Positions 32,228 through 41,503 of a DNA stretch of 64,000 nt are shown in pieces (within the stretch, counting starts at the first letter, position 1; each line of letters opens with the position of its first letter). The stretch comes from an uncultured Clostridia bacterium (GTDB taxonomy: Bacteria > Bacillota > Clostridia > Oscillospirales > Ruminococcaceae), in NCBI GenBank assembly GCA_947627465.1, contig CANQWD010000013.1, positions 1 to 64,000 on the forward strand. Direction: 5' to 3'. A program made the translations under genes and the position numbers. The notes below the pieces were generated by a model. The model had not been told where the DNA came from. It did not search any database and saw only the letters and a list, made by a program, of their open reading frames with translations.

Positions 32228-33463
32228 TTACGCGTTGATCTTGGTAACAACGCCCGAACCAACGGTGTGACCGCCCTCGCGGATAGCGAAGCGGAGACCT
32301 TCCTCGATAGCGATAGGAGTGATAAGCTCAACGTCCATTACAACGTTATCGCCGGGCATGCACATTTCCTTATCAGCGGGAAGAGTGATAACGCCGGTAA
32401 CGTCGGTGGTTCTGAAGAAGAACTGCGGACGGTAGTTGGAAACGAACGGAGTGTGACGGCCGCCCTCTTCCTTCTTAAGAACGTAAACCTGACCGCTGAA
32501 CTTGGTGTGCGGGTGAATAGAACCGGGCTTGCAGAGAACCTGACCACGCTCAATATCGTCACGAGTTACGCCACGGAGCAGAGCGCCGATGTTGTAGCCC
32601 GCAATAGCCTCGTCGAGGGTCTTGTGGAACATCTCAAGACCTGTAACAACGGTCTTCTTCGGCTCGTCGGTAAGACCTGTGATCTCAACTTCGTCGCCAA
32701 CCTTAGCTACGCCACGCTCTACACGACCGGTAGCAACAGTACCACGACCGGAAATGGTCATAGTGTCCTCAACAGGCATAAGGAACGGCTTAGCCTCATC
32801 ACGCTCGGGAGCGGGAATGTAGCTGTCAACAGCGTCCATAAGCTTCTTGATGCAAGCGTACTCGGGAGCGTCGGGATCCTTGGAAGTAGAATCGAGAGCA
32901 ACCTTAGCGGAACCCCAGATTACGGGAATCTCGTCGCCGGGGAACTCGTTCTTCTTAAGCTCGTCGCGGATCTCTTCCTCAACAAGCATAAGCATCTCAT
33001 CGGGATCCTTGTACTCGCCTGTTGCGGGATCGTACTCGCCTGCGTCATCGCACTTGTTTACGAAAACGACCATAGCGGGAACGCCAACCTGACGGCCGAG
33101 CAGGATGTGCTCCTTAGTCTGAGCCATAGGACCGTCGGTACCTGCAACAACGAGAATAGCGCCGTCCATCTGAGCCGCACCGGTGATCATGTTCTTGATA
33201 TAGTCCGCGTGACCGGGGCAGTCAACGTGAGCGTAGTGACGCGTGTCGGTCTCATACTCAACGTGAGCGGTGTTGATCGTGATACCACGCTCTCTCTCCT
33301 CGGGAGCCTTATCGATCATATCATAAGCCTCGAACTTAGCCTGACCCTTGAGTGCGAGCCACTTGGTGATAGCTGCGGTAAGGGTGGTTTTGCCGTGGTC
33401 AACGTGACCGATAGTACCGATGTTAACGTGGGGTTTGCTGGAATTATATTTTTCCTTAGCCAT
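32228..33463 (-). CDS. tuf: Translation elongation factor Tu
   Basis: 411 residues from ATG 33463 (GGAGGA upstream; the track start is 18 bases too long). It delivers aminoacyl-tRNA to the ribosome. G1 is [10 protein letters not shown]3 [10 protein letters not shown]4 NKCD; domains 2 and 3 are complete. It is longer than the usual 395-400 residues because an insert of about 13 residues ([13 protein letters not shown]) follows NKCD. Last gene of the str block but with its own promoter (33508-33536). Confidence 0.97.
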   Translation of the reverse strand: MAKEKYNSSKPHVNIGTIGHVDHGKTTLTAAITKWLALKGQAKFEAYDMIDKAPEERERGITINTAHVEYETDTRHYAHVDCPGHADYIKNMITGAAQMDGAILVVAGTDGPMAQTKEHILLGRQVGVPAMVVFVNKCDDAGEYDPATGEYKDPDEMLMLVEEEIRDELKKNEFPGDEIPVIWGSAKVALDSTSKDPDAPEYACIKKLMDAVDSYIPAPERDEAKPFLMPVEDTMTISGRGTVATGRVERGVAKVGDEVEITGLTDEPKKTVVTGLEMFHKTLDEAIAGYNIGALLRGVTRDDIERGQVLCKPGSIHPHTKFSGQVYVLKKEEGGRHTPFVSNYRPQFFFRTTDVTGVITLPADKEMCMPGDNVVMDVELITPIAIEEGLRFAIREGGHTVGSGVVTKINA

Positions 33464-33507
33464 TGGATTTTCCTCCTTCAATAGGTTGTTTTAAAGTTTA
33501 CAGTATT

Positions 33508-33536
33508 ATTTTACCATAAAATACCGAAAAAATCAA
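33508..33536 (-). promoter_or_regulatory. Promoter of tuf
   Basis: On the - strand: TTGATT (33536-33531), 17-bp spacer, TAAAAT (33513-33508). It lets tuf be expressed beyond the operon. Between fusA and tuf lie two hairpins, CCCCGC-GCC-GCGGGG near 33575 and ATTCTCCC...GGGAGAAT near 33620-33643, that may partly terminate fusA transcripts. Confidence 0.7.
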
Positions 33537-33652
33537 GTACTTTTGGGAAATTTCTTCATATATTCTCCCCGCGCCGCGGGGAAAATATGAAAAAATCCGT
33601 TTGGTAAAATTTCTCTATATTCTCCCAAAGCATGGGGAGAATGAAAATAGTT

Positions 33653-35740
33653 TTAATCGTTCTGCTTGCGCTTGGACATAATGCCCTCTGCAACGGACTT
33701 CGGAACCTCTACGTAGCTGTGCGGCTCCATTACATACTGACCGCGTCCCTGAGTCTTGGAACGGAGGTCGTTGGAGTAGCCGAACATCTCGGAAAGCGGA
33801 ACGAGCGCGGTAACCTGCTCGGAACCGTTTCTGGATTCCTGACCTTGTATCTGACCGCGGCGTGAAGTCAAGTCGCCGATGACCGTACCGGTATAATCGG
33901 ACGGAGAAACGACAACGACTTTCATGATCGGCTCGAGGATTACGGAGTGCGCTTGTCTCAGCGCTTCCTTGATAGCCATAGAGCCTGCGATCTTAAACGC
34001 CATTTCGGACGAGTCGACTTCGTGGTAAGAGCCGTCGTACAGCTCAACCTTGATATCGACAACGGGATAGCCTGCGAGAACGCCCGCGTTAAGCGCGCCT
34101 TGAATACCTTGGTCTACCGCCGGGATAAACTCCTTGGGGATAGAACCGCCGACAACGGCGTTAACGAACTCGTAGCCCTTGCCGCTCTCGTTCGGCTCTA
34201 CGCGGATCTTAACGTGACCGTACTGACCCGAACCGCCCGACTGACGCTTATATTTCTCGTCGATATCGGCAGTACCGGTAATAGTCTCCTTGTAAGCAAC
34301 CTGAGGCGCACCTACGTTCGCTTCTACCTTAAACTCGCGGAGCAAACGGTCTACGATAATTTCAAGGTGCAATTCGCCCATACCCGCGATAATGGTCTGA
34401 CCTGTTTCTTGGTTAGTCCATGTCTTGAATGTGGGGTCTTCCTCGGCGAGCTTCGCCAAAGCGATGCTCATCTTCTCCTGACCTGCCTTGGTCTTAGGCT
34501 CGATAGCCAGATCGATAACAGGCTCGGGGAAGTCCATCTGCTCGAGGATTATCGGGTGAGCGGGGTCGCAGAACGTATCGCCCGTAGTCGTGTACTTCGT
34601 GCCGACTACCGCCGCGATATCTCCGCACGGACAAGCGTCGATATCCTGTCTGTGGTTGGAGTGCATCTGCAAAATACGACCCATACGCTCGTTCTTGTCC
34701 TTGGTGGAGTTGAGAATGGTAGTACCCGCCTCAACGTAACCCGAGTAAACTCTGAAGAAGCAGAGCTTACCAACGAACGGGTCTGTCGCGATCTTGAACG
34801 CCAACGCGGAGAACGGCTGATCGTCGCCGGGGTGACGTTCTTCTTCCTCGTCTGTCTCGGGGTTTGTGCCCTTAATAGCGGGGATATCCAATGGCGACGG
34901 CATATAGTCGACGATAGCGTCGAGCAACTTCTGAACGCCCTTGTTTCTGTAAGAAGTGCCGCAGGTTACGGGAACGAACTTGTTCTCGATGGTACCCTTA
35001 CGGATAGCCTTTTTGATCTCCTCGGACGTGAAATCCGCGCCCTCGTTTTCGAGGTAGCGCTCCATAAGGTCGTCGTCAAGTTCCGCAACCTTTTCGAGCA
35101 GGTTAGCGCGGTACTCCTCTGCCTTTTCCTTCATATCCGCGGGAATTTCCTCAACTCTCATATCCTTGCCGAGGTCGTCATAATAAACGTCCGCGTTCAT
35201 CTCAATGAGGTCGATAATTCCCTTAAAGTCCTGCTCCGCGCCTATCGGGAGCTGAATGGGAACTGCGTTGCACTTCAGTCTGTCGTGCATCATATCCACA
35301 ACGTTGTAGAAATTTGCGCCCATAATATCCATCTTATTTACATAAGCCATTCTGGGCACGTGATAGTTGTCGGCCTGTCTCCATACCGTCTCGGACTGCG
35401 GTTCAACGCCGCCCTTTGCGCAGAATACGGTAACAGAGCCGTCAAGAACTCTCAGGGAACGCTGAACTTCAACGGTGAAGTCAACGTGACCGGGAGTGTC
35501 GATAATATTGATACGGTGGTCTTTCCAGAACGCGGTGGTAGCGGCGGAAGTGATCGTGATACCACGCTCTTTCTCCTGCTCCATCCAGTCCATCGTGGAA
35601 GCGCCGTCATGGGTCTCGCCTATTTTATAGTTGACGCCCGTATAGAACAAAATACGCTCCGTAGTGGTGGTCTTGCCCGCGTCTATATGCGCCATGATAC
35701 CAATATTACGCGTCATTTCAAGAGATACGTCTCTTTTCAT
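33653..35740 (-). CDS. fusA: Translation elongation factor G
   Basis: 695 residues, full length. The GTPase drives tRNA-mRNA translocation. G1 is [15 protein letters not shown]3 [10 protein letters not shown]4 NKMD; domains II-V follow with the conserved [16 protein letters not shown] segment. AGGAGG lies 4 bases before the ATG. It sits downstream of rpsG in the classic str order. Confidence 0.98.
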   Translation of the reverse strand: MKRDVSLEMTRNIGIMAHIDAGKTTTTERILFYTGVNYKIGETHDGASTMDWMEQEKERGITITSAATTAFWKDHRINIIDTPGHVDFTVEVQRSLRVLDGSVTVFCAKGGVEPQSETVWRQADNYHVPRMAYVNKMDIMGANFYNVVDMMHDRLKCNAVPIQLPIGAEQDFKGIIDLIEMNADVYYDDLGKDMRVEEIPADMKEKAEEYRANLLEKVAELDDDLMERYLENEGADFTSEEIKKAIRKGTIENKFVPVTCGTSYRNKGVQKLLDAIVDYMPSPLDIPAIKGTNPETDEEEERHPGDDQPFSALAFKIATDPFVGKLCFFRVYSGYVEAGTTILNSTKDKNERMGRILQMHSNHRQDIDACPCGDIAAVVGTKYTTTGDTFCDPAHPIILEQMDFPEPVIDLAIEPKTKAGQEKMSIALAKLAEEDPTFKTWTNQETGQTIIAGMGELHLEIIVDRLLREFKVEANVGAPQVAYKETITGTADIDEKYKRQSGGSGQYGHVKIRVEPNESGKGYEFVNAVVGGSIPKEFIPAVDQGIQGALNAGVLAGYPVVDIKVELYDGSYHEVDSSEMAFKIAGSMAIKEALRQAHSVILEPIMKVVVVSPSDYTGTVIGDLTSRRGQIQGQESRNGSEQVTALVPLSEMFGYSNDLRSKTQGRGQYVMEPHSYVEVPKSVAEGIMSKRKQND

Positions 35741-35756
35741 AGATCCTCCTGTATTA

Positions 35757-35830
35757 GATGTAAGAGGTCAGAGGTAAGCGTAGAGATAAGATGTTAGATT
35801 GTGTTCTTACCTCTTACCTCTCAATTTCTA
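35757..35830. repeat. Imperfect inverted repeat between rpsG and fusA
   Basis: Repeats of AGAGGT(A/C)AG on one side and CTTACCTCT on the other (for example AGAGGTAAG near 35770 against CTTACCTCT near 35812) can fold into a long AT-rich hairpin. There is no coding potential. It may affect the rpsG-to-fusA expression ratio or be a small mobile remnant. Confidence 0.6.
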
Positions 35831-35838
35831 ACCTCTAA

Positions 35839-36309
35839 TCACCACTTATAGTGTGCGAACGCCTTGTTAGCCTCCGCCATCTTGTGCGTATCATCGCGCT
35901 TCTTGACCGCGCCGCCCTGATTGTTCAAAGCGTCGCATATCTCGTTTGCGAGTCTTTCTTTCATGGTCTTTTCGTTTCTCTGGCGGCTGTACGTTGTTAT
36001 CCAACGAAGTCCCAAAGTGCGGCGTCTGTCCTCACGAACCTCCATAGGAACCTGATAAGTCGCGCCGCCGACACGTCTTGCTTTTACCTCCAAGCGGGGC
36101 ATGATGTTTTCCATTGCCTCCTCGAAAGCTTCGAGAGCATCCTTGCCTGTCTTTTCGGCAACTATCTCGAACGCGCCGTATACGATCTTCTGGGCTACGC
36201 CCTTCTTTCCGTCAAGCATGATGTTGTTGATAAGTCTTGTTACCAACTCCGAACCGTAAAGCGGATCCGGCAGGACCTCACGCTTGGGAACATTACCTCT
36301 TCTTGGCAC
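35839..36309 (-). CDS. rpsG: 30S ribosomal protein S7
   Basis: 156 residues from GTG 36309 (GGAGGG upstream), the canonical S7 length; the track start adds 11 residues. Typical start [20 protein letters not shown] and the rRNA-binding region [20 protein letters not shown]. It nucleates assembly of the 30S head. Confidence 0.98.
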   Translation of the reverse strand: MPRRGNVPKREVLPDPLYGSELVTRLINNIMLDGKKGVAQKIVYGAFEIVAEKTGKDALEAFEEAMENIMPRLEVKARRVGGATYQVPMEVREDRRRTLGLRWITTYSRQRNEKTMKERLANEICDALNNQGGAVKKRDDTHKMAEANKAFAHYKW

Positions 36310-36426
36310 TTTACTTCCCTCCTTCAAATAAATCGAATTCACAGGTACTCGAAAGTGTAAAACTCCCGCCGTGCCTAAGGATTGTCTATTTAAAACAATG
36401 CCATAAGCCAGCTTTATAAGGATTTA

Positions 36427-36852
36427 TTACGCTTTCTTTCCTGCCTTGGGCTTCTTAGCTCCGTACTTGGAGCGTCCCTGCATTCTCTTGTCCACGCCCT
36501 GCGCGTCGAGAGTTCCTCTTACGATGTGGTAACGCACACCGGGGAGATCCTTTACACGTCCGCCTCTGATGAGTACAACGGAGTGCTCCTGGAGCTTGTG
36601 TCCGATACCCGGAATGTAAGCCGTTACTTCGTAGCCGTTAGAGATCTTAACTCTGGCTACCTTTCTCATTGCGGAGTTCGGCTTCTTAGGGGTCTGTGTA
36701 CGAACCGCCGTGCACACGCCTCTCTTTTGAGGGCTGTGCTGGTCGATCTGCTCCTTATGCAAGGTATTCAGACCGTGCTGCAAAGCCGGGGCCTTAGACT
36801 TCTTTGTGGATACCTGGCGTCCTTTGCGGACAAGCTGGTTAAACGTTGGCAC
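36427..36852 (-). CDS. rpsL: 30S ribosomal protein S12
   Basis: 141 residues from GTG 36852 (GGAGGTG upstream). It is at the decoding centre. The conserved [11 protein letters not shown] loop carries the wild-type Lys linked to streptomycin sensitivity, and the second loop is [13 protein letters not shown], also wild type. The C-terminus is a basic extension ([13 protein letters not shown]). First gene of the str block; no rpoBC is upstream, where divergent secreted proteins lie instead. Confidence 0.98.
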   Translation of the reverse strand: MPTFNQLVRKGRQVSTKKSKAPALQHGLNTLHKEQIDQHSPQKRGVCTAVRTQTPKKPNSAMRKVARVKISNGYEVTAYIPGIGHKLQEHSVVLIRGGRVKDLPGVRYHIVRGTLDAQGVDKRMQGRSKYGAKKPKAGKKA

Positions 36853-37165
36853 TGTTTTTCACCTCCAATAAAATCATCGTAATGCTATTGTTTCCCGCTG
36901 TTGGGAAATTATTATAGCACACATTGAACATTATAATACAAACAACGTCCTTTGTCAAGGGCTTTTTGCAAAATTTGTGACAAAACGATGCATTTTTTTC
37001 TCCAAAGCGCCTTGGTTATGCATTTTGCACAATACCAACTAGTTTTTTTGTTTAAATATTAACTTGACAAAATAAACAATAAGCGCTATAATTAATTTAC
37101 AAAGGAGTTTTTCCTTTGCCGGCTCACGTTAATAGTTTATTGGGTTATGAAAGGAGTAATTATTT
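36853..37165. promoter_or_regulatory. Divergent promoter region between rpsL and the secreted-protein genes
   Basis: 313 bp with no gene. str promoter (- strand): TTGACA 36958-36953, 17-bp spacer, TATAAT 36935-36930. The rpsL leader carries a TTTCCC-N6-GGGAAA hairpin (36891-36908). Secreted-protein promoter (+ strand): TTGACA 37064-37069, 17-bp spacer, TATAAT 37087-37092. A block around 36928-36990 is repeated at 37945-37992. Confidence 0.88.
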
Positions 37166-37894
37166 ATGAAAAAACAATTTCTGAAAATCGTTTCAACAGC
37201 GGCGGCACTGACGGCGGCACTGACGTTCAGCCTAAACAGCGCTTCAGCTTATTCGTCAACAACGACCGCCGACACGGTCGTTGTTACCGAGGAAATGTTG
37301 GAAAAGCACAGCGAATACATCGAAGCATACAATAACGCATACGATAAGGCTCTCAAAGAGGAAATGTCAGACATTGAGGAAGCCGTTGCAAAAGCACAAA
37401 ATAAGACCGAGCGCGGCGAATACACCGAAGACCCGCACAGCGTCAGACGTAAAATAGCCGAGGAAAAAGCCAAAGCTGAATGTGAAAAGCTTAGTCTTTC
37501 GTCCAACTCATTTAAGCTCACAGCTTATGAAAACTCTGTTTGGCCGGGATGGCACGAATCTTTTGTTCTGCCTTCCGATGTTGGCTCCAATTCACTTACA
37601 TTTTTTAATCCACCCAACTTTTTTAAATGCTATACTAACGGCGGATACGCCTCCATTACCCCAATAGAGGGTTACAAAGGAAATCTTAAGTCCGTTCGAA
37701 TTGATATCACATACACTGACGGTACCACGGATTACTCATACAAAAAAGGAAATGAATCATCGGTAAACACGTATGTAACGGGTTCCGCCAATAAAAAGAT
37801 CGAACGTGCAACATATAGATTTACTTTATATGAAGGCGACACGGTTGCCGCGGATATAAAAGAGTACGCGATCATTACTTTGATTAGCGGCTGA
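37166..37894 (+). CDS. Secreted protein of unknown function (paralogue 1)
   Basis: 242 residues. Signal peptide at 1-29 (FLKIVSTAAALTAALTFSLN, then SASA). A helical charged region (HSEYIEAYNNAYDKALKEEM) is followed by a C-terminal beta-rich domain (SITPIEGYKGNLKSVRIDIT). It shares its layout with the next gene: EMLEKHSEYIEAYNNAYDKA versus QMMAANNKYAEAYNKAFEEA, and ERATYRFTLYEGD versus QRAVYEFTMYNG. AAAGGAG precedes the ATG and it has a perfect promoter. No family known. Confidence 0.8.
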   Translation: MKKQFLKIVSTAAALTAALTFSLNSASAYSSTTTADTVVVTEEMLEKHSEYIEAYNNAYDKALKEEMSDIEEAVAKAQNKTERGEYTEDPHSVRRKIAEEKAKAECEKLSLSSNSFKLTAYENSVWPGWHESFVLPSDVGSNSLTFFNPPNFFKCYTNGGYASITPIEGYKGNLKSVRIDITYTDGTTDYSYKKGNESSVNTYVTGSANKKIERATYRFTLYEGDTVAADIKEYAIITLISG

Positions 37895-37944
37895 TAAATA
37901 ACTTGAAGCATAATTAAGAAAGGCCCCCCGAAGAATTGAATTGC

Positions 37945-37992
37945 CCCATTATAATACAAAAAGCCCTTTATCAAGGGCTTTTTTCAAAATTT
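37945..37992 (+). repeat. Duplicated fragment of the str promoter region, now containing a terminator
   Basis: CCATTATAATACAAA...TCAAGGGCTTTTTTCAAAATTT matches the block at 36928-36975 that holds the str promoter. Here the -35 is changed (TTGATA on the - strand) and the spacer is shortened to 15 bp, while AAGCCCTT (37961-37968) and AAGGGCTT (37973-37980) now form a perfect hairpin followed by TTTT, a terminator for paralogue 1. Confidence 0.75.
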
Positions 37993-38080
37993 ATTACATA
38001 ATTGCCTCATAAATCCCGCCGCGCGGATTTGATTGTGCACTATGCACAACGAAAAAGTATTCTTTTGTTTAATTTTACGC

Positions 38081-38109
38081 TTGACAATCAAGGCGTAAGT
38101 ATTTATAAT
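38081..38109 (+). promoter_or_regulatory. Promoter of secreted-protein paralogue 2
   Basis: TTGACA (38081-38086), 17-bp spacer, TATAAT (38104-38109). Upstream TGCACAA and TTTGTTTAA motifs match those upstream of paralogue 1, so the promoter was duplicated with the gene. Confidence 0.9.
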
Positions 38110-38187
38110 GTTTATATAAGGGAATTTTTTCCTTATATAAATTATTTTATAATACCATTAGGCAAGAAGTTTGGAATGGGTGTTACT

Positions 38188-38931
38188 ATGAAAAAAAGGC
38201 TTTTAAAAATCGCCGCCGTGTCCGCGGCAGCAACATTGACTTTAACGTGCGGTGTATGCAGCGCCGTTGCCGACAACACAAAAACGTCCGCGCCGGCAGA
38301 TGAAATCACAATAGTGGATGAGCAAATGATGGCGGCAAACAACAAATACGCGGAGGCTTACAACAAGGCTTTTGAAGAAGCGCTTATTGAAGAAGGGGCT
38401 AAAATTGACGAAAGCATTACCATCAGCGCTTGCGAGAAAGATTGTCGACGGCGCGGCGTTGCCGTTCAAGAACCTCATGAAATTGCGCGCGAAAACGCAA
38501 AGAAAACGGCTGAAGAAAAATCCTCGGCAGCTAAAGCGTATGCCGAAACCGCAATTGGGCTTAATTTGTTAGGCACTTCGGCGTATAATCATTGGGGAGG
38601 TAAATTTTATGTTTTCAGCGTTGAGGAAACAAAGCTCTCATTCCGTGAACCCGACAGCTTTAACCTCACTTTGGGAAATATGAGCGGAAGAATGACAGCC
38701 ACAAACGGCTATGATGGCAACTATAAAAAATGTACCGTTACGCTCTACTTTGAAAACGGGCAGGTATCAACCAATACCGTTACCTCAAACAACAAGAGTT
38801 TTGCTGTTAAGGCCGATTCAAAAGGTCCGATCATTCAGCGCGCCGTTTATGAGTTCACTATGTATAACGGCACGGGAAGCAGTTCAAGACCATTGGATGT
38901 AGCTACCGTAACTTTGCAAAGAATGGAATAA
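38188..38931 (+). CDS. Secreted protein of unknown function (paralogue 2)
   Basis: 247 residues from ATG 38188 (ATG 38176, four codons earlier, is the alternative; ribosome sites are weak for both). Signal peptide KRLLKIAAVSAAATLTLTCG with an alanine-rich cleavage region, then a helical domain and a beta-rich C-terminal domain homologous to paralogue 1. Two cysteines in SACEKDCRRRG are absent from the paralogue. The pair forms a tandem duplication. Function unknown; possibly a surface or sporulation-associated protein. Confidence 0.8.
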   Translation: MKKRLLKIAAVSAAATLTLTCGVCSAVADNTKTSAPADEITIVDEQMMAANNKYAEAYNKAFEEALIEEGAKIDESITISACEKDCRRRGVAVQEPHEIARENAKKTAEEKSSAAKAYAETAIGLNLLGTSAYNHWGGKFYVFSVEETKLSFREPDSFNLTLGNMSGRMTATNGYDGNYKKCTVTLYFENGQVSTNTVTSNNKSFAVKADSKGPIIQRAVYEFTMYNGTGSSSRPLDVATVTLQRME

Positions 38932-38958
38932 GACCGTCTGCTTTTTAATACGCAATAT

Positions 38959-38990
38959 AAATCACCCCGCGGTTTTTCGCGGGGTGATTT
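38959..38990. terminator. Bidirectional terminator between paralogue 2 and glgD
   Basis: AAATCACCCCGCG and CGCGGGGTGATTT form a perfect 13-bp stem. A second 13-bp hairpin, GGCGCGGCGTTTC / GAAACGCCGCGCC, follows at 39010-39041. The two structures insulate convergent genes. Confidence 0.85.
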
Positions 38991-39065
38991 ACTGTTTTCC
39001 ATGCAAATCGGCGCGGCGTTTCTATCAAGAAACGCCGCGCCTTACTATTTAGAATTCGATATCGG

Positions 39066-40190
39066 TCAAACCACTCCGCCCTTGGAAATGTATACGGGGA
39101 AGTCCGCCGAGCCGGTGATAGTGCGGTTCTTTGTGATCGTCACGTCTTTATCGGCAACCGCGTTGATAAAGCTTGCCTTTTCCTCGATAACGGCGCCCTG
39201 CATTACGATACTGTCCTTTACCACCGCGCCCTTGCCGACCTTAACGCCGCGGAACAATACGGAATTCTCAACCGTACCGTCAATAATGCAGCCGTCGGCG
39301 ACAAGCGAGGATTTAACCGAGCAGTCGATTCCGTACTTCGCGGGAGCAACGTCGCGAACCTTTGTGTAAATAGGCGTATCGAGCGAGAAAACTTCGCGCG
39401 AAATATCGCGGTTTTTCATATCCATTGTCGCCTTGTAGTACGATTTCATGGAATCTATGATCTCGAAATACTTCTCGTACTTATAACCCATGATTTTGAA
39501 ATCGTGCAGCTTGTGCTGAAGAATATCGGTCTCGAAGCTGTAAAGGCTTCTGCACTCGCTCTCGCGGATAATATCCTCTAGGAACTTGCGCTTCATAACG
39601 TAAACGTTCAGCGCAGCATTCATCTCGCCGCTTATAGCGGGTCTCGCGAGAACGTCGTAAACCTCGCCGCTCTCGTTTACGCACAAAATCGTCTGCAGCT
39701 GAGCGCGCTCGGTATCATAAACGACTTTTCCGTAAACACAGGTGATATCCGCTTCGTTCTTCTCATGGAAATCAACTATGGGCTTTAAGTCCATATTTGC
39801 GATAACGTTGCTGTCCGTCATAACGACGTATTCCGCGTTGCTTTCGTGAATAAACTCGCCCGCGCCCGCGAGAGCCTCAAGTCTGCCGCGGTACATACCC
39901 GCGTTCTCTCTGCCATACGGCGGGAGTATGTGAAGTCCGCCCGTCTTGCGTGCGAGATCCCACTCGGAGCCCATTCCGAGGTGGTTCATCAGCGAATAGT
40001 AATTCTGCTTTGTGATAATTCCGACTTGAGTTATGCCCGAATTTACCATTCCGGAAAGCGGGAAATCGATCAGGCGATACTTACTGCCGAAAGGAACGCT
40101 TGCCATAGCTCTCGCCTTGGTAAGCTCGGGAAGGGTCTGCTCGTGCATATTGGCGAAGATCAAACCCAAAACGTTAGCCATACTTGCCAT
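39066..40190 (-). CDS. glgD: GlgD, regulatory-type glucose-1-phosphate adenylyltransferase subunit
   Basis: 374 residues. GlgD is a GlgC paralogue found in Firmicutes that combines with GlgC in a hetero-oligomeric ADP-glucose pyrophosphorylase. The N-terminus (MASVPFGSKYRLIDFPLSGM) lacks the full catalytic GGxGxRL loop seen in GlgC, as usual for GlgD. A left-handed beta-helix domain fills the C-terminus (repeated hexapeptides such as VENSVLFRGVKVGKGAVVKD). The gene follows glgC after 18 bases; glgB-glgC-glgD form one operon. Confidence 0.95.
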   Translation of the reverse strand: MASMANVLGLIFANMHEQTLPELTKARAMASVPFGSKYRLIDFPLSGMVNSGITQVGIITKQNYYSLMNHLGMGSEWDLARKTGGLHILPPYGRENAGMYRGRLEALAGAGEFIHESNAEYVVMTDSNVIANMDLKPIVDFHEKNEADITCVYGKVVYDTERAQLQTILCVNESGEVYDVLARPAISGEMNAALNVYVMKRKFLEDIIRESECRSLYSFETDILQHKLHDFKIMGYKYEKYFEIIDSMKSYYKATMDMKNRDISREVFSLDTPIYTKVRDVAPAKYGIDCSVKSSLVADGCIIDGTVENSVLFRGVKVGKGAVVKDSIVMQGAVIEEKASFINAVADKDVTITKNRTITGSADFPVYISKGGVV

Positions 40191-40208
40191 ATCAAACAGT
40201 CCTCCTTC

Positions 40209-41414
40209 TTATATATCCTGTGAAATCATAGCCTTTGGCGGAGCCACGGCTTTATCCGAAACGCTTACGTGATGTCCGATAACAGCGACGCCCCACTGCG
40301 ATTTGTCCTCGATAAGCTCGGGACGTTCGCCGATATGCGCGCCCTCTCCGATAACGCAGTCCTCGCCGACAATGGCGTATTCGATTACCGCGCCTTTCTT
40401 GATGACGGAATTGGGCATTATAATGGAATCGCGGACTATCGCGCCCTCCTCGACGGTAACTCCCGCGAACAGAACGGAGAAGTCTATCATTCCGTTTATC
40501 TCGCAGCCCTCGGCTATCATCGAGTTCTCAATTCTCGATTGAGGACCCGCGTAGTGCGGCGGCATAACGGGGTTTCTGGAATATATCTTCCAGCTGTCGT
40601 CCAGCAGATCAAGTGGAACTTTCGGGTCGAGAACGTCCATATTCGCTTCCCACAAGCTGTCGATAGTGCCAACGTCTTTCCAGTAGCCGTCGAAGTGGTA
40701 TGCCACCATCTTCTCCTTGTTGTTGAGCATTGCGGGAATTATGTTCTTACCGAAATCCTTTGTCGCGCCCTCGTCGTTTTCGTTTTCGATAAGATAAGCG
40801 CGGAGCTTCTGCCACGAGAACACGTAGATACCCATGGAAGCAAGGTTGGATTTCGGCTCTTTGGGCTTCTCGGCGAACTCGGTTATCATGCCGTTTTCAT
40901 CAGCCGTCATAATTCCGAAGCGCGGAGCCTCCTCCCACGGAACTTCAAGAACGGCGATCGTCGCGTCCGCGTTCTTTTCCTTATGGAAGTCAACCATTTT
41001 GGAATAATCCATTTTATAAATGTGGTCGCCCGAGAGAATTACAACATACTCGGGGCTGTATCGATCGATAAATCCGATATTCTGATAAATAGCGTTTGCC
41101 GTGCCCGAATACCAGCTCTTTCCGTTCGCGGTCTCATAAGGCGGCAGAACGTGCACGCCGCCGTGCGCTCTGTCCAAGCCCCACGGCTGTCCGTTGCCGA
41201 TATACTCGTTGAGCACCATAGGCTGATACTGCGTAAGCACGCCCACCGTATCGATGCCCGAATTCACGCAATTGGAAAGCGGGAAGTCAATTATTCTGTA
41301 CTTTCCGCCGTAAGGCACGGCGGGCTTTGCCATATCCTGCGTCAGCGCGTACAAGCGGCTGCCTTGACCACCCGCGAGCAGCATCGCGACGCACTCTTTT
41401 TTTATGTGGTTCAT
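40209..41414 (-). CDS. glgC: Glucose-1-phosphate adenylyltransferase (catalytic subunit)
   Basis: 401 residues. It makes ADP-glucose, the glucosyl donor for glycogen. The catalytic loop is [20 protein letters not shown] and sugar-binding segments include [20 protein letters not shown]. The C-terminal beta-helix domain is complete. AAGGAGG precedes the ATG. Between glgB and glgD; no glycogen synthase or phosphorylase is in the window. Confidence 0.97.
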   Translation of the reverse strand: MNHIKKECVAMLLAGGQGSRLYALTQDMAKPAVPYGGKYRIIDFPLSNCVNSGIDTVGVLTQYQPMVLNEYIGNGQPWGLDRAHGGVHVLPPYETANGKSWYSGTANAIYQNIGFIDRYSPEYVVILSGDHIYKMDYSKMVDFHKEKNADATIAVLEVPWEEAPRFGIMTADENGMITEFAEKPKEPKSNLASMGIYVFSWQKLRAYLIENENDEGATKDFGKNIIPAMLNNKEKMVAYHFDGYWKDVGTIDSLWEANMDVLDPKVPLDLLDDSWKIYSRNPVMPPHYAGPQSRIENSMIAEGCEINGMIDFSVLFAGVTVEEGAIVRDSIIMPNSVIKKGAVIEYAIVGEDCVIGEGAHIGERPELIEDKSQWGVAVIGHHVSVSDKAVAPPKAMISQDI

Positions 41415-41503
41415 AATCTGTGTCCTCCTTATTTTATTTTCAATTCAAATAGTGTAGTGCAGATAGTGCAGCTTTTTAATTGGGCATATTGGATTCCGTC
41501 CGT

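Noticed and set aside
32267-33484. 405-residue ORF on the + strand
   Set aside because: Exact antisense shadow of tuf, produced by its biased codon use; low-complexity translation and no ribosome site.
33947-35797. 616-residue ORF on the + strand
   Set aside because: Antisense shadow of fusA.
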